From the NCBI RefSeq assembly GCF_001427635.1, contig NZ_LMHA01000001.1, positions 148,016-212,015 on the forward strand: DNA of 64,000 nucleotides, read 5' to 3'. This DNA comes from Pseudoxanthomonas sp. Root65. Its GTDB lineage: Bacteria > Pseudomonadota > Gammaproteobacteria > Xanthomonadales > Xanthomonadaceae. This document shows positions 10,076 to 21,516 of this stretch, piece by piece. The notes under the pieces are model-generated. The model was not told where the DNA came from and made no database searches. It saw only the letters and a program-made list of their open reading frames with translations. The stretch's first letter is position 1, and each line of letters begins with the position of its first letter. A program made the position numbers and the translations under genes.

Positions 10076-10546
10076 TCAGGCGCGATGGTACGGGTGGTTC
10101 GCCAGCATGGCCGCGGCACGGTAGATCTGTTCGGCCACCACCAGCCGCACCAGCATGTGCGGGAGGGTCAGCGGACTTAGCGACCACTTCTCGTGTGCAG
10201 CCGCCAGCACGTCCGGAGCATGGCCTTCCGGCCCGCCGATCAGCAGCGCGATATCGCGGCCCAGTGTCCGCCAATGCTCCAACCGCTGCGCGAGCTGTTC
10301 GGAAGAATAGGGTTTGCCGGTCACTTCGAGCGCTACGACATGTGCGCTCTTCGGCAACGCCGCCAGCACGCGCTTGCCTTCGTCCTCGATCGCGCGCTGC
10401 GGATCGCGACCCTTCCCGCGCAGGCCCGGTTCGATTTCGATCAGCTCGAACGGCAGCCAGTGCGACAGGCGCTTCTGGTACTCGGCGAAGCCCTGCGCGA
10501 CCCAGGTCGGCGCACGCTCGCCAGTGGCGATGAGACGGCATTTCAT
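10076..10546 (-). CDS. rlmH: 23S rRNA pseudouridine-1915 N3-methyltransferase RlmH
   Basis: The 156-residue protein is a complete SPOUT methyltransferase of the YbeA/RlmH type. The knotted SAM site is visible as LLIGGPEGHAPDV, and the conserved C-terminal LSPLTLPHMLVRLVVAEQIYRA segment is present. RlmH methylates the pseudouridine at position 1915 of 23S rRNA in assembled 70S ribosomes. It is the last gene of the leuS-lptE-holA-nadD-rsfS block but is separated from rsfS by a DUF695/RraB gene, and ends just before a dispersed repeat. The length equals that of E. coli RlmH. Confidence 0.97.
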   Translation of the reverse strand: MKCRLIATGERAPTWVAQGFAEYQKRLSHWLPFELIEIEPGLRGKGRDPQRAIEDEGKRVLAALPKSAHVVALEVTGKPYSSEQLAQRLEHWRTLGRDIALLIGGPEGHAPDVLAAAHEKWSLSPLTLPHMLVRLVVAEQIYRAAAMLANHPYHRA

Positions 10547-10598
10547 GCGTGCATGTTAACGGCACAAGGCACAGCGCCGCACCGGGCCACGGGTACTG

Positions 10599-11360
10599 CT
10601 AGGAAGGCTGGATGACCACTTCGCACTCCCAGCCGTCGTAGCGGCCACCGCATTCGTGCGCGAGGTCGTACAGCGGCAGGCAGATATCGTCGATGGCACC
10701 ATACGCGGGCACATCGCGGCGGAACACCTGTGCACCCCACTCCTGCTCCTCGTCATCGTCGCGATTCGGTGTGCGGTTCTCGAACCCGATCGCGGCGGCC
10801 TTGCGCAGGAACTCGTCGCGTGCATCCGGGCTGGGAAAGTAGGCCCAGTGATCGATGTCCCGCGGCTGCCGCAGCTCGTCGCCCCGGTCTTCTAGGACAG
10901 CGCAGACATCACGGTTCTCCATCGACTCCCGCGTGCGCGGGTCGGGATAGAGGAACTCGTGATACGTGCTCCATGTCGGATCAGGGCGATGTCCGGACTG
11001 GTAGCGATACTCGGACGCCGCGCGCATGGCCTGCTCAACCTGCTCGTCCCAGGCTTCGCCCTGCGCCAAGTAGAAGTAAAAATCGCGGCAACCCGAGGAG
11101 GTGTTGCGCCCCGCGTAAACAGCCCGACCGGCGGCCGTCAGCAGCGGAACCACCCGGTCTTCCAGCGCTACCAGCGCGTCGAACTCCTGCTGACTGGACA
11201 GCCCGTCCTCACGGGGTTCACGCATCTCCACGCGCAACCACGCCATGACCGGGTACTCGTCCGCCTGCACTTCATCGGCTAGGCTCAGGTCCAGGTAAAT
11301 CGACGCGGGCTGGTCATCCACCCGGAGTGCGTAGAAATTCCAACGACCTTCCCTGGCCAT
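10599..11360 (-). CDS. DUF695 / RraB-domain protein
   Basis: The 253-residue soluble protein has two recognisable halves. Residues about 4-130 match the DUF695 pattern (WNFYALRVDDQPASIYLDL, SSQQEFDAL, AGRNTSSGCRDFYFYL). Residues about 145-253 match the RraB (regulator of ribonuclease activity B) pattern (VLEDRGDELRQPRDIDHWAY, then a final RYDGWECEVV). RraB binds RNase E and inhibits it, so a role in RNA turnover is possible but not shown here. The ATG (MAREGRW) starts 11 bp after the rsfS stop; longer readings enter rsfS. It is inserted between rsfS and rlmH, which are usually adjacent. Confidence 0.82.
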   Translation of the reverse strand: MAREGRWNFYALRVDDQPASIYLDLSLADEVQADEYPVMAWLRVEMREPREDGLSSQQEFDALVALEDRVVPLLTAAGRAVYAGRNTSSGCRDFYFYLAQGEAWDEQVEQAMRAASEYRYQSGHRPDPTWSTYHEFLYPDPRTRESMENRDVCAVLEDRGDELRQPRDIDHWAYFPSPDARDEFLRKAAAIGFENRTPNRDDDEEQEWGAQVFRRDVPAYGAIDDICLPLYDLAHECGGRYDGWECEVVIQPS

Positions 11361-11371
11361 GAGCGCACCTG

Positions 11372-11788
11372 TCAAAGGCGCGATTCGTCGGCGGTCTCGA
11401 CATCTTCCGGCGGCTGGTCCCCGACGGTCCACAGGCGCTCCAGCGCGTAGAACTCGCGCACGCGCGGCAGCATGACGTGGACGATGACATCGCCCAGGTC
11501 CACCAGCACCCATTCGGCTTCGCGCTCGCCTTCCACGCCCAGCGGCATGACATCGAGCTTCTTGGCGAACCGCACCACTTCGTCGGCGATCGACTTGACG
11601 TGGCGGGTGGAGGTGCCCGAGGCGATCACCAGATAGTCGGCGACGCTGGACTTGCCGCGCACGTCGATCTCGACGACATCCTTGGCTTTCAGCTCCTGCA
11701 CCGCGGCATGTACCGTGGCGAGCAGGTCCGGCAGGGCCGGCGGCGGGCTGGGGAGGCGGGTCTTGATGACGTGGGCTTGGCTGGACAA
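11372..11788 (-). CDS. rsfS: Ribosomal silencing factor RsfS
   Basis: The 138-residue protein carries the Iojap/RsfS fold, with [32 protein letters not shown] split over the core (about residues 36-67) and the conserved [17 protein letters not shown] segment. RsfS binds ribosomal protein L14 and blocks joining of the two ribosomal subunits during starvation. The start given is a TTG without a clear ribosome-binding site, and it adds about 20 residues before the conserved core, so the true start may lie slightly downstream. It follows nadD and precedes the DUF695/RraB gene in the same transcription direction. Confidence 0.92.
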   Translation of the reverse strand: MSSQAHVIKTRLPSPPPALPDLLATVHAAVQELKAKDVVEIDVRGKSSVADYLVIASGTSTRHVKSIADEVVRFAKKLDVMPLGVEGEREAEWVLVDLGDVIVHVMLPRVREFYALERLWTVGDQPPEDVETADESRL

Positions 11789-11819
11789 AGGCGTGGAGGC
11801 TCAGGGAACTCGGCAGTGA

Positions 11820-12497
11820 TTATAGCGGACCCGCGTCGGCGACCCGTGACAGGTACAGCCTTTCGTCGGCAATGGCGTCCGCGACCGCCGACGGTACGAG
11901 CTGACGCCAGGGCCCATCCGCGGCGATGCGACGGCGGATCTCGGTGGCCGATTCCGGCTGCAGTGGCTGGTTCAAGCGGAAAACGCGGCCGGCGGGCGCA
12001 CGATGCAGGTCGTCGGGCCGCGCGGTCCAGCGCCCCTCCAGCATGGCGGCCAGGACCGGCGCGAGGCCGGCATCGAGGCCGCTGCCGGGGCGATCGGCGA
12101 CGATGAAATGCGCCAGCTCGAACAGCGTCTGCCACGCCCGCCATGTCGGCAGGCCCAGCAGGCTGTCCGCGCCGATCAGCAGTGCGAGCGGCACCGCCTC
12201 ACCCAGGTCGGCCCGCAGTTCCCGCAACGTATCGATGGTGTACGAGCGGCCGACCGGATCCCGTTGGGCGCGCAGGAGTTCGCGCCGGTCGACGCAGAGG
12301 CCCGGCATGTGCTCGACGGCGAGATCCAGCAGGTGGGCGCGCTGGGCCGCCGAGGCGCCGGGCGCCGCCCGATGCGGAGGATCCGCCGCCGGCATCAGAT
12401 GCACCGGCACACCGAACGCGTCGCGCGCGGCACAGGCGATGGCCAAGTGTCCGTTGTGGACGGGGTCGAAAGTGCCGCCGTAGAAGACCTGCAGCAT
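11820..12497 (-). CDS. nadD: Nicotinate-nucleotide adenylyltransferase
   Basis: The 225-residue enzyme joins ATP and nicotinate mononucleotide to make deamido-NAD, the step before NAD synthetase. The nucleotidyltransferase start FYGGTFDPVHNGHLAIA contains the T/HxxH motif (HNGH near residue 17), and the C-terminal ATEIRRRIAADGPW contains the ISxTxIR-like adenine-contact segment. Length is normal. It lies between holA, whose stop is only 6 bp away, and rsfS, matching the E. coli order. Confidence 0.96.
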   Translation of the reverse strand: MLQVFYGGTFDPVHNGHLAIACAARDAFGVPVHLMPAADPPHRAAPGASAAQRAHLLDLAVEHMPGLCVDRRELLRAQRDPVGRSYTIDTLRELRADLGEAVPLALLIGADSLLGLPTWRAWQTLFELAHFIVADRPGSGLDAGLAPVLAAMLEGRWTARPDDLHRAPAGRVFRLNQPLQPESATEIRRRIAADGPWRQLVPSAVADAIADERLYLSRVADAGPL

Positions 12498-12503
12498 CGC
12501 CGG

Positions 12504-13538
12504 TCAGGCGACCAGCAGGCGCACGGCCTTCGCGTCCGCGATGGCCAGCAGCAGACGCTCCAGCACCACCCATGCATCGCCGTCGCCGCGGCCCTTGGCG
12601 ATGCGGTCGATCTTCGACGCCTCGGCGACGAAGCGGTCCCAGCGCGCGGGCGCGGCATGGCGCTGCAGCGCACGCTTGAACGGCGCCTGCTTGGCTTCCC
12701 AGATGCCCTGCGACTTCATCTCGGCGGCCAGGTTGCCGCCGTTGGCCTGCACGCGCGCCAGCGTCGCCGTGCGCAGCAGTTCCTTCACGATCATCGGCAT
12801 CAGCCCGGCCACCACGTCGCCCTCGGCGCGCAGGCCGGCGAGGATGCGCGACACCTGCGCGCCCTGCCCCGCCAGCACGACATCGGTCAGGCGGAACACG
12901 TCGTAACGCGCCGCATTGGCGACCAGCGACTCCATGCGTTCGACATCCAGCGTCTGGCCATCGCTGAGCAACGCCAGCTTGTCGATTTCCTGCGCGGCGG
13001 CAAGCAGGTTGCCTTCCACGCGATCGGCCAGCAGCTGCACGGCATCGCGTTCGGCGCGCAGGCCCTTGCTGCGCAGGCGGCTTTCGATCCAGCCCGGCAG
13101 CTCGTGCGGTTTGATGGCCCAGGCCACCGCCAGTACGCCGACGCGCGTGACCGCATCGCTCCACTTGCCCTGGTAGGCCTTGCCCCACTCGCCCGAGGTG
13201 ATCAGCAGCACCACGTCGGGAGGCGGATTGGCGCAGAACGCGGTGATCACTTCCGCGCCCTCCTTGCCCGGCTTGCCGCCCGGAAGGCGGACTTCGACCA
13301 GCCGCCGGGCACTGAACAGGCTGGGCGCATTGAAGCTCGCTTCCAACTGGCCCCAGTCGAAATCGCGGCCGTCGGCGTCGAAGACCTCGCGCTCACCGAT
13401 ACCCTGGGCACGCGCATGGGCGCGTACGGCATCGGCGGCCTCGAGCACGCGCAGCGGCTCCGGCCCGGCGATCAGATAGACCGGCAGCAGCGGCTCGGAG
13501 GTTCCGCGCGCCGCCAGCTGTTCCGGCTTGAGTTCCAT
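12504..13538 (-). CDS. holA: DNA polymerase III delta subunit
   Basis: The 344-residue protein begins MELKPEQLAA and continues LLPVYLIAGPEPLRVLEAADAVR, the delta-subunit domain I start. The PDVVLLITSGEW strand and the C-terminal all-alpha collar domain (about residues 215-340) are present. Delta opens the beta sliding clamp within the clamp-loader complex. Its start codon overlaps the lptE stop by one base (TGATG), which implies translational coupling. There is no Walker motif, as expected for delta. Confidence 0.95.
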   Translation of the reverse strand: MELKPEQLAARGTSEPLLPVYLIAGPEPLRVLEAADAVRAHARAQGIGEREVFDADGRDFDWGQLEASFNAPSLFSARRLVEVRLPGGKPGKEGAEVITAFCANPPPDVVLLITSGEWGKAYQGKWSDAVTRVGVLAVAWAIKPHELPGWIESRLRSKGLRAERDAVQLLADRVEGNLLAAAQEIDKLALLSDGQTLDVERMESLVANAARYDVFRLTDVVLAGQGAQVSRILAGLRAEGDVVAGLMPMIVKELLRTATLARVQANGGNLAAEMKSQGIWEAKQAPFKRALQRHAAPARWDRFVAEASKIDRIAKGRGDGDAWVVLERLLLAIADAKAVRLLVA

Positions 13539-14086
13539 CAGGGGGCCGCGTTCACCTGACCCGAGCGCACCACACCATCGATGCGGCGCAGGATCGAAGC
13601 GGCCATCTCGCGGCGCAGTTCGTCGGCAAGCACTTCACGCTCGGTGGCGGTACCCGTCGCGTCCTCTGGCGGCGACACGTAGTCGCGCGACAGCTCGACG
13701 ACCTGCTGTGGCACCAGGTCGGTGCCGTCGGCCTTCTTGAAGGAGAACACCACCGCATAGCGGAGGCTGAATTCCTGCGCACGCCCGAACTGGTCGATCG
13801 CGATCGGCAGATCGCCCCAGCGCTCGGAGACGACACTCAGCGTCGCGACCTGCGTGTCGCTCGACGCCGTGCTGTCTTCTTCTCCAATCTGCGCCGCCAG
13901 CGTGGCACCCGCAGCCTGCAGGCCACGCGATAGGCTGGTCACCAGCGCGCTGTACGACGTGGACGACGCGGTGACGCGAACCGGACCCAGGTCGGACGGC
14001 AATGCGATCTTGTTGCGCAGATGGAAGCCGCACCCGGCCAGCAGGACCAGGGTGAGAACGAGGAGGGGCAGGCGGAATCGGATCAT
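13538..14086 (-). CDS. lptE: LPS assembly lipoprotein LptE
   Basis: The 182-residue protein has a lipoprotein signal peptide ending in the lipobox LAGC (Cys at residue 19), followed at once by GFHLRNKIALPSDL, the typical LptE opening. LptE plugs the LptD barrel in the outer membrane and helps deliver lipopolysaccharide to the surface. It sits in the standard leuS-lptE-holA order, with the TGATG overlap to holA. Sequence conservation beyond the first 40 residues is low in this family, so the call rests on the N-terminus, length and context. Confidence 0.93.
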   Translation of the reverse strand: MIRFRLPLLVLTLVLLAGCGFHLRNKIALPSDLGPVRVTASSTSYSALVTSLSRGLQAAGATLAAQIGEEDSTASSDTQVATLSVVSERWGDLPIAIDQFGRAQEFSLRYAVVFSFKKADGTDLVPQQVVELSRDYVSPPEDATGTATEREVLADELRREMAASILRRIDGVVRSGQVNAAP

Positions 14087-14170
14087 GGGCGAAGTCTGGA
14101 CGAGCCTGTCATGGGCGGCAATAGCGTAGCCCGACCGCAGGTGAACGCCAGGGCAAGCCGTTCTTCACCC

Positions 14171-18232
<4,062 letters not shown>

Positions 18233-18581
18233 CGCGATGACGAACGCGCCGCAGCGCGCCATTTTGCGGAAGGGCAGGCGTCAGGCAACGCTCGCGCGGC
18301 GGAGGCCTTCACCTCCCTGCGCGCTAAACGACGCCGGTTGATCACACCACCGGCGGTGGGCCGAACCCCTTTCGTGGTGAGCCTGTCGAACCACGCTGCT
18401 TGCGACGGGCCGACGCGTCGCGACCTCCACGCTTCGCAATGACAAGCGTGGCTCGACAGGCTCACCACGAACGACATTCCCGGAATGCACGCCTGCGGAA
18501 GAAGTGGCGCCGGGTTTGCCTGGCGGCTCCTGGATCCAGCTCGTCGTTTGCGTATCGAAGCGCAGCGGAGCAAGCGCCGCC
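18233..18581. other. 349-bp gap without a gene
   Basis: No reading frame here has a convincing protein or ribosome-binding site. The segment contains a dispersed inverted repeat (annotated separately) and GC-rich sequence after the amidohydrolase stop. No T-rich terminator was found directly after that stop. Confidence 0.7.
18371..18473. repeat. Dispersed inverted repeat, TTCGTGGTGAGCCTGTCGAA type
   Basis: The left arm TTCGTGGTGAGCCTGTCGAA plus CCACG and the right arm CGTGGCTCGACAGGCTCACC plus ACGAA form a near-perfect inverted repeat with a spacer of about 50 bp. Sequences of this kind are common intergenic repeats in several proteobacteria (from memory). It separates two genes that point toward each other. 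Confidence 0.8.
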
Positions 18582-19172
18582 CTACGCACCCGGACTGCGC
18601 GAGACCATCCACAGCCAGCCCAGCCACGCCGCATAGCCCAACCGCTGCGCGACGCCGGCCGGCATCAGCTCCACCGCCAGCAACGCGACGAACAACACCA
18701 GCAGCGCCGTTGCGGCACTCGCACGCGCCAGCAGGCGCCAGGAGGCACGTCCGCGCAATCCCACCGCGACCAGCAGCGCGCCCGGCACGAACGCCACCCA
18801 CCACAGCATCCACGCGGTGGCGTGCAGGCTGCTGGCCGGGTTGTCCAGGTCCTCGGGATCGAGCGGCAACAGCCCCATCGCGGCGAAACCCAGTGCCGAC
18901 AGCAGGGTCAGTTGCGCGCCCACGCGCAGCGACCAGCCCGCGTCTGCCGGCAGACGACGACGGAGATCGAGCGTCGCCGCAGCCGCCAGCACGCCGGTCA
19001 GGACGAATCCCAGCACATTGAAACCCAGCGCATGCGGCACCCCCTTCGCCCCGAGGACGGCGACCGGATGGAACACCTGCGAATACCCGGACAACGCCAG
19101 GCCGAACCCGACCAGCGCCGCGACGAACACCATCGCCGCCGCCGGCCCGCTCCACCGCCATGCAGCGCTCAT
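18582..19172 (-). CDS. DUF998-like integral membrane protein
   Basis: The 196-residue protein is very hydrophobic, with about six predicted membrane helices spread across its length and the LSGYSQVFHPVAVLG and HALGFNVLGFVLTG segments seen in DUF998 proteins. Its function is unknown. The start ATG overlaps the stop of the upstream XRE gene by four bases (ATGA), so the two are translationally coupled. It is the third gene of a three-gene minus-strand unit: membrane protein, regulator, membrane protein. Confidence 0.7.
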   Translation of the reverse strand: MSAAWRWSGPAAAMVFVAALVGFGLALSGYSQVFHPVAVLGAKGVPHALGFNVLGFVLTGVLAAAATLDLRRRLPADAGWSLRVGAQLTLLSALGFAAMGLLPLDPEDLDNPASSLHATAWMLWWVAFVPGALLVAVGLRGRASWRLLARASAATALLVLFVALLAVELMPAGVAQRLGYAAWLGWLWMVSRSPGA

Positions 19173-19384
19173 GCGTCCTCCCACCGGAACACCTCCTCGA
19201 TCCCTACGCTGAACGCCCGCGCGATGCGGAACGCCAATTCCAGCGACGGCGCATAGCGCCCCGCTTCCAGCGCGATGATGGTCTGCCGGGTGACACCACA
19301 GGCATCGGCCAGCGCCTGCTGGGTCATTTCCCCGCGTCCGAAGCGCAGGCGGCGGATGTCGTTGGCGATCGGCGTACCGGTCAT
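19169..19384 (-). CDS. Small XRE-family transcriptional regulator
   Basis: The 71-residue protein is a single helix-turn-helix domain: MTQQALADACGVTRQTIIAL is the HTH core, and IEEVFRWED the end typical of short YozG-type regulators. No sensor domain is present. Its ATG overlaps the stop of the upstream membrane gene (ATGA) and its own stop overlaps the next ATG, so all three genes are coupled. Small XRE proteins next to multi-helix membrane proteins often control that same unit. A perfect palindrome in the promoter region (20033-20052) is a good operator candidate. Confidence 0.88.
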   Translation of the reverse strand: MTGTPIANDIRRLRFGRGEMTQQALADACGVTRQTIIALEAGRYAPSLELAFRIARAFSVGIEEVFRWEDA

Positions 19385-20010
19385 CGGCGGTCGCGCCAGT
19401 ACATCGCCGCCGTCGCGGCGTATTCGCACAGCCAGCCGCACATCAGCGCCAACACCAGCAGGTTGGCGACCATGAACGGGGTCGCCCACGCCAGCCGCTC
19501 GGCCGGCGAAAACGCCAGCATCACCGCCAGGCCGATCAGGCAGAACGTCAATCCGCTACGGCCCCAGCCGGCCGCCTGCTGTTCGATGCGAAGGTCGCGT
19601 TCGTCTTCCTGCACGCGCCCTTTCCAGCGCGCGCCAAGCACATGGGTCAGCACCGCCCACGCGACCAGCAGCAACACTAGGTTGCGGCCCACCGCGCGCG
19701 CCCCGTGGTTGTCCCAGACGGCCCCCTGGGCGAACACGTGGGCCTTGGCCAGGAAGTAAGCCACCGCCACCAGCATGAAGACCACGCCCACCCACGCCTT
19801 CCACTCGCCGGGCGACACGCCGCGCTCGGCATCACCCAGCGGCGTGCGCGAGATCGCATACAGCGACACCCATGCCACCGTGACCAGCAAGGCCGTGCCC
19901 CACTTGCCCAGATCCACGCCCGCCAGCACATCCGGGCCCGCCAGCAGGGCCCAGAACGCCAACAAGCCCGCCACCAGCAACCCCAGCCAGCCCACCCGCT
20001 GCCGTGCCAT
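19381..20010 (-). CDS. Membrane protein with DERD motif, coupled to XRE regulator
   Basis: The 209-residue protein has about six membrane helices. Between them lies a cytoplasmic-looking segment with EDERDLRIEQQAAGWG, a DERDxxI pattern seen in small membrane proteins (DUF2178-like) often encoded beside YozG-type regulators. Its biochemical role is unknown. I start at MARQRVG because GGAGCGGAC precedes it; the longer frame would run into the palindrome. It is the first gene of the coupled unit that continues with the XRE regulator and the DUF998-like protein. Confidence 0.7.
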   Translation of the reverse strand: MARQRVGWLGLLVAGLLAFWALLAGPDVLAGVDLGKWGTALLVTVAWVSLYAISRTPLGDAERGVSPGEWKAWVGVVFMLVAVAYFLAKAHVFAQGAVWDNHGARAVGRNLVLLLVAWAVLTHVLGARWKGRVQEDERDLRIEQQAAGWGRSGLTFCLIGLAVMLAFSPAERLAWATPFMVANLLVLALMCGWLCEYAATAAMYWRDRR

Positions 20011-20032
20011 GATGTCCGCTCCAAGAGACAAT

Positions 20033-20052
20033 ATGTAATTCATACATTACAT
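20033..20052. promoter_or_regulatory. Candidate operator palindrome
   Basis: ATGTAAT and ATTACAT form a perfect 7-bp inverted repeat around TCATAC, in an otherwise GC-rich region. It begins 13 bp downstream of a TTGACA hexamer on the minus strand, so it would overlap the -10 region of the membrane-protein/XRE operon. Binding there would block the promoter, which fits autorepression by the small XRE protein. This is inference. Confidence 0.6.
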
Positions 20053-20065
20053 TTCGATCCTCCAA

Positions 20066-20071
20066 TGTCAA
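20066..20071 (-). promoter_or_regulatory. -35 hexamer TTGACA
   Basis: This is a perfect sigma-70 -35 sequence on the minus strand, upstream of the membrane-protein/XRE operon. The -10 falls inside the candidate operator; TAATGT at a 16-bp spacing is the closest match. Confidence 0.55.
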
Positions 20072-20138
20072 ACCTTTTTTACATCATCTTGTATCCTCCC
20101 GCCCGCGGCACCATCTGACCGCCACGCCCCCATCCGCC

Positions 20139-21005
20139 ATGAGCGAGCCGATGACCGATCTGCCCCACGTATTCGACGCCACCACCGACACCTTCGAGGC
20201 CGAGGTCCTGCGCAAGTCGCTGGAAGTGCCGGTGCTGGTCGACTTCTGGGCGACCTGGTGCGGGCCCTGCAAGACGCTGGGGCCGATCCTCGAGAAGCTG
20301 GCCGGCGAGTACAACGGCGCCTTCCTGCTGGCCAAGGTCGACGTCGACAAGGAGCAGCAGATCGCCGCGGCCTTCCAGATCCGCTCGGTGCCCACCGTGT
20401 TCCTGGTCAAGGACGGACAGCTGGTGGACGGCTTTCCCGGCGCGCTGCCGGAAGGCCAGCTGCGCGAATTCCTGGCGTCGCACGGCGTGCAACCGGCGGA
20501 AGCCGCCGCCGAGGCCGTCGAAGCCGCACCGCTCGATCCGACCGCGCAGGTGGCCGCGCTGCGCGAGGCCGTGGCCGCCGAGCCGGACAAGGACGAGCTC
20601 AAGCTCGACCTGGTGCTCGCGCTGCTGAAGACCGGCGAAGCGCCCGAATCCGAGCGCCTGCTCGACGCCCTGCCCGCCTACCTCGCCACCGACGACCGTG
20701 CCGTCAAGGCACGCGCTCGGTTGGGCTTTGCGTCGGCGCTCAAGGACGCCCCCTCGCCCGATGCACTGCGCGCGGCCGTGGCGGCGAATGCGGACGACCT
20801 GCGCGCGCGCCACCTGCTGGGCGTGCATGCCTTGATCGCTGGCGACTCCGAAGCCGCGCTGGAGCAGTTCCTCGACATGCTCAAGCGCGACCGCGCCTTC
20901 GAGGATGGCCTGGCACGCAAGAGCCTGATCGACGCCTTCCGCGTGATCGAGGACGACGCGCTGGTGAGCCAGTACCGCAGGAAGATGTCCTCGCTGCTGT
21001 TCTAA
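20139..21005 (+). CDS. cnoX: CnoX/YbbN-type thioredoxin-TPR chaperone
   Basis: The 288-residue protein has an N-terminal thioredoxin domain (about residues 8-118) with an intact WCGPC at 40-44 and the cis-proline segment SVPTVFL. A helical TPR-like C-terminal region (about residues 135-288) follows, with alternating alanine/leucine repeats. E. coli CnoX (YbbN) protects proteins from HOCl damage and hands them to GroEL or DnaK; its active site there is SxxC, whereas this one keeps CxxC and may be redox active. Length fits the family. Two closely spaced ATGs are possible starts. The gene is divergent from the XRE unit. Confidence 0.88.
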   Translation: MSEPMTDLPHVFDATTDTFEAEVLRKSLEVPVLVDFWATWCGPCKTLGPILEKLAGEYNGAFLLAKVDVDKEQQIAAAFQIRSVPTVFLVKDGQLVDGFPGALPEGQLREFLASHGVQPAEAAAEAVEAAPLDPTAQVAALREAVAAEPDKDELKLDLVLALLKTGEAPESERLLDALPAYLATDDRAVKARARLGFASALKDAPSPDALRAAVAANADDLRARHLLGVHALIAGDSEAALEQFLDMLKRDRAFEDGLARKSLIDAFRVIEDDALVSQYRRKMSSLLF

Positions 21006-21054
21006 GCCGCGAATCCTTCCCCGTCACCCAGCACAACGCACGAAACAGTCCTGC

Positions 21055-21516
21055 ATGAAACCTGGCACCCTGCGGCACATCTTCAATGTGTGGCCGCCCT
21101 TCCTGCTCAGCGGCATCCACGTCACCGAGATGGCCCACGACTGGAGCTTCGCGCGCGTCGAACTGCGCATGCGCCCATGGAACCGCAACTACGTGGGCAC
21201 CCATTTCGGTGGCAGCCTGTTCGCGATGACCGATCCGTTCTGGATGATCCTGGCCAAGGAGCGGCTGGGCCGCGATTACTACGTCTGGGACAAGGCGGCG
21301 GAGATCGAATTCGTCAAACCCGGCAAGGGCACGCTGCATGCCGAATTCCGGCTGGATGCATTCGTGCTGGACGAAATCCGCGCCGAAGCTGCCAACGGGC
21401 AGAAGTACCTGCGCTGGATGCCGGCCGACGTCTTCAACGCGCAGAACGAAGTCGTCGCCCGCGTGCGCAAGCAGATCTATGTGCGGCTGAAGCCCGAGGC
21501 GCGTCGGGCGGGGTGA
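21055..21516 (+). CDS. DUF4442 hotdog-fold protein (putative thioesterase)
   Basis: The 153-residue protein matches DUF4442, a hotdog-fold group related to acyl-CoA thioesterases. The central NRNYVGTHFGGSLFAMTDPF segment corresponds to the hotdog helix with its conserved glycines, and FVKPGKGTL is a typical following strand. No substrate can be assigned. It begins 49 bp after cnoX, with no terminator seen between them, so co-transcription is possible. Its stop codon directly abuts the stop codon of the converging gene (TGATCA). Confidence 0.8.
   Translation: MKPGTLRHIFNVWPPFLLSGIHVTEMAHDWSFARVELRMRPWNRNYVGTHFGGSLFAMTDPFWMILAKERLGRDYYVWDKAAEIEFVKPGKGTLHAEFRLDAFVLDEIRAEAANGQKYLRWMPADVFNAQNEVVARVRKQIYVRLKPEARRAG

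Noticed and set aside
18233..18581. Short reading frames on both strands in the gap after the amidohydrolase
   Set aside because: They run through an inverted repeat, have no ribosome-binding sites and show no protein-like composition.
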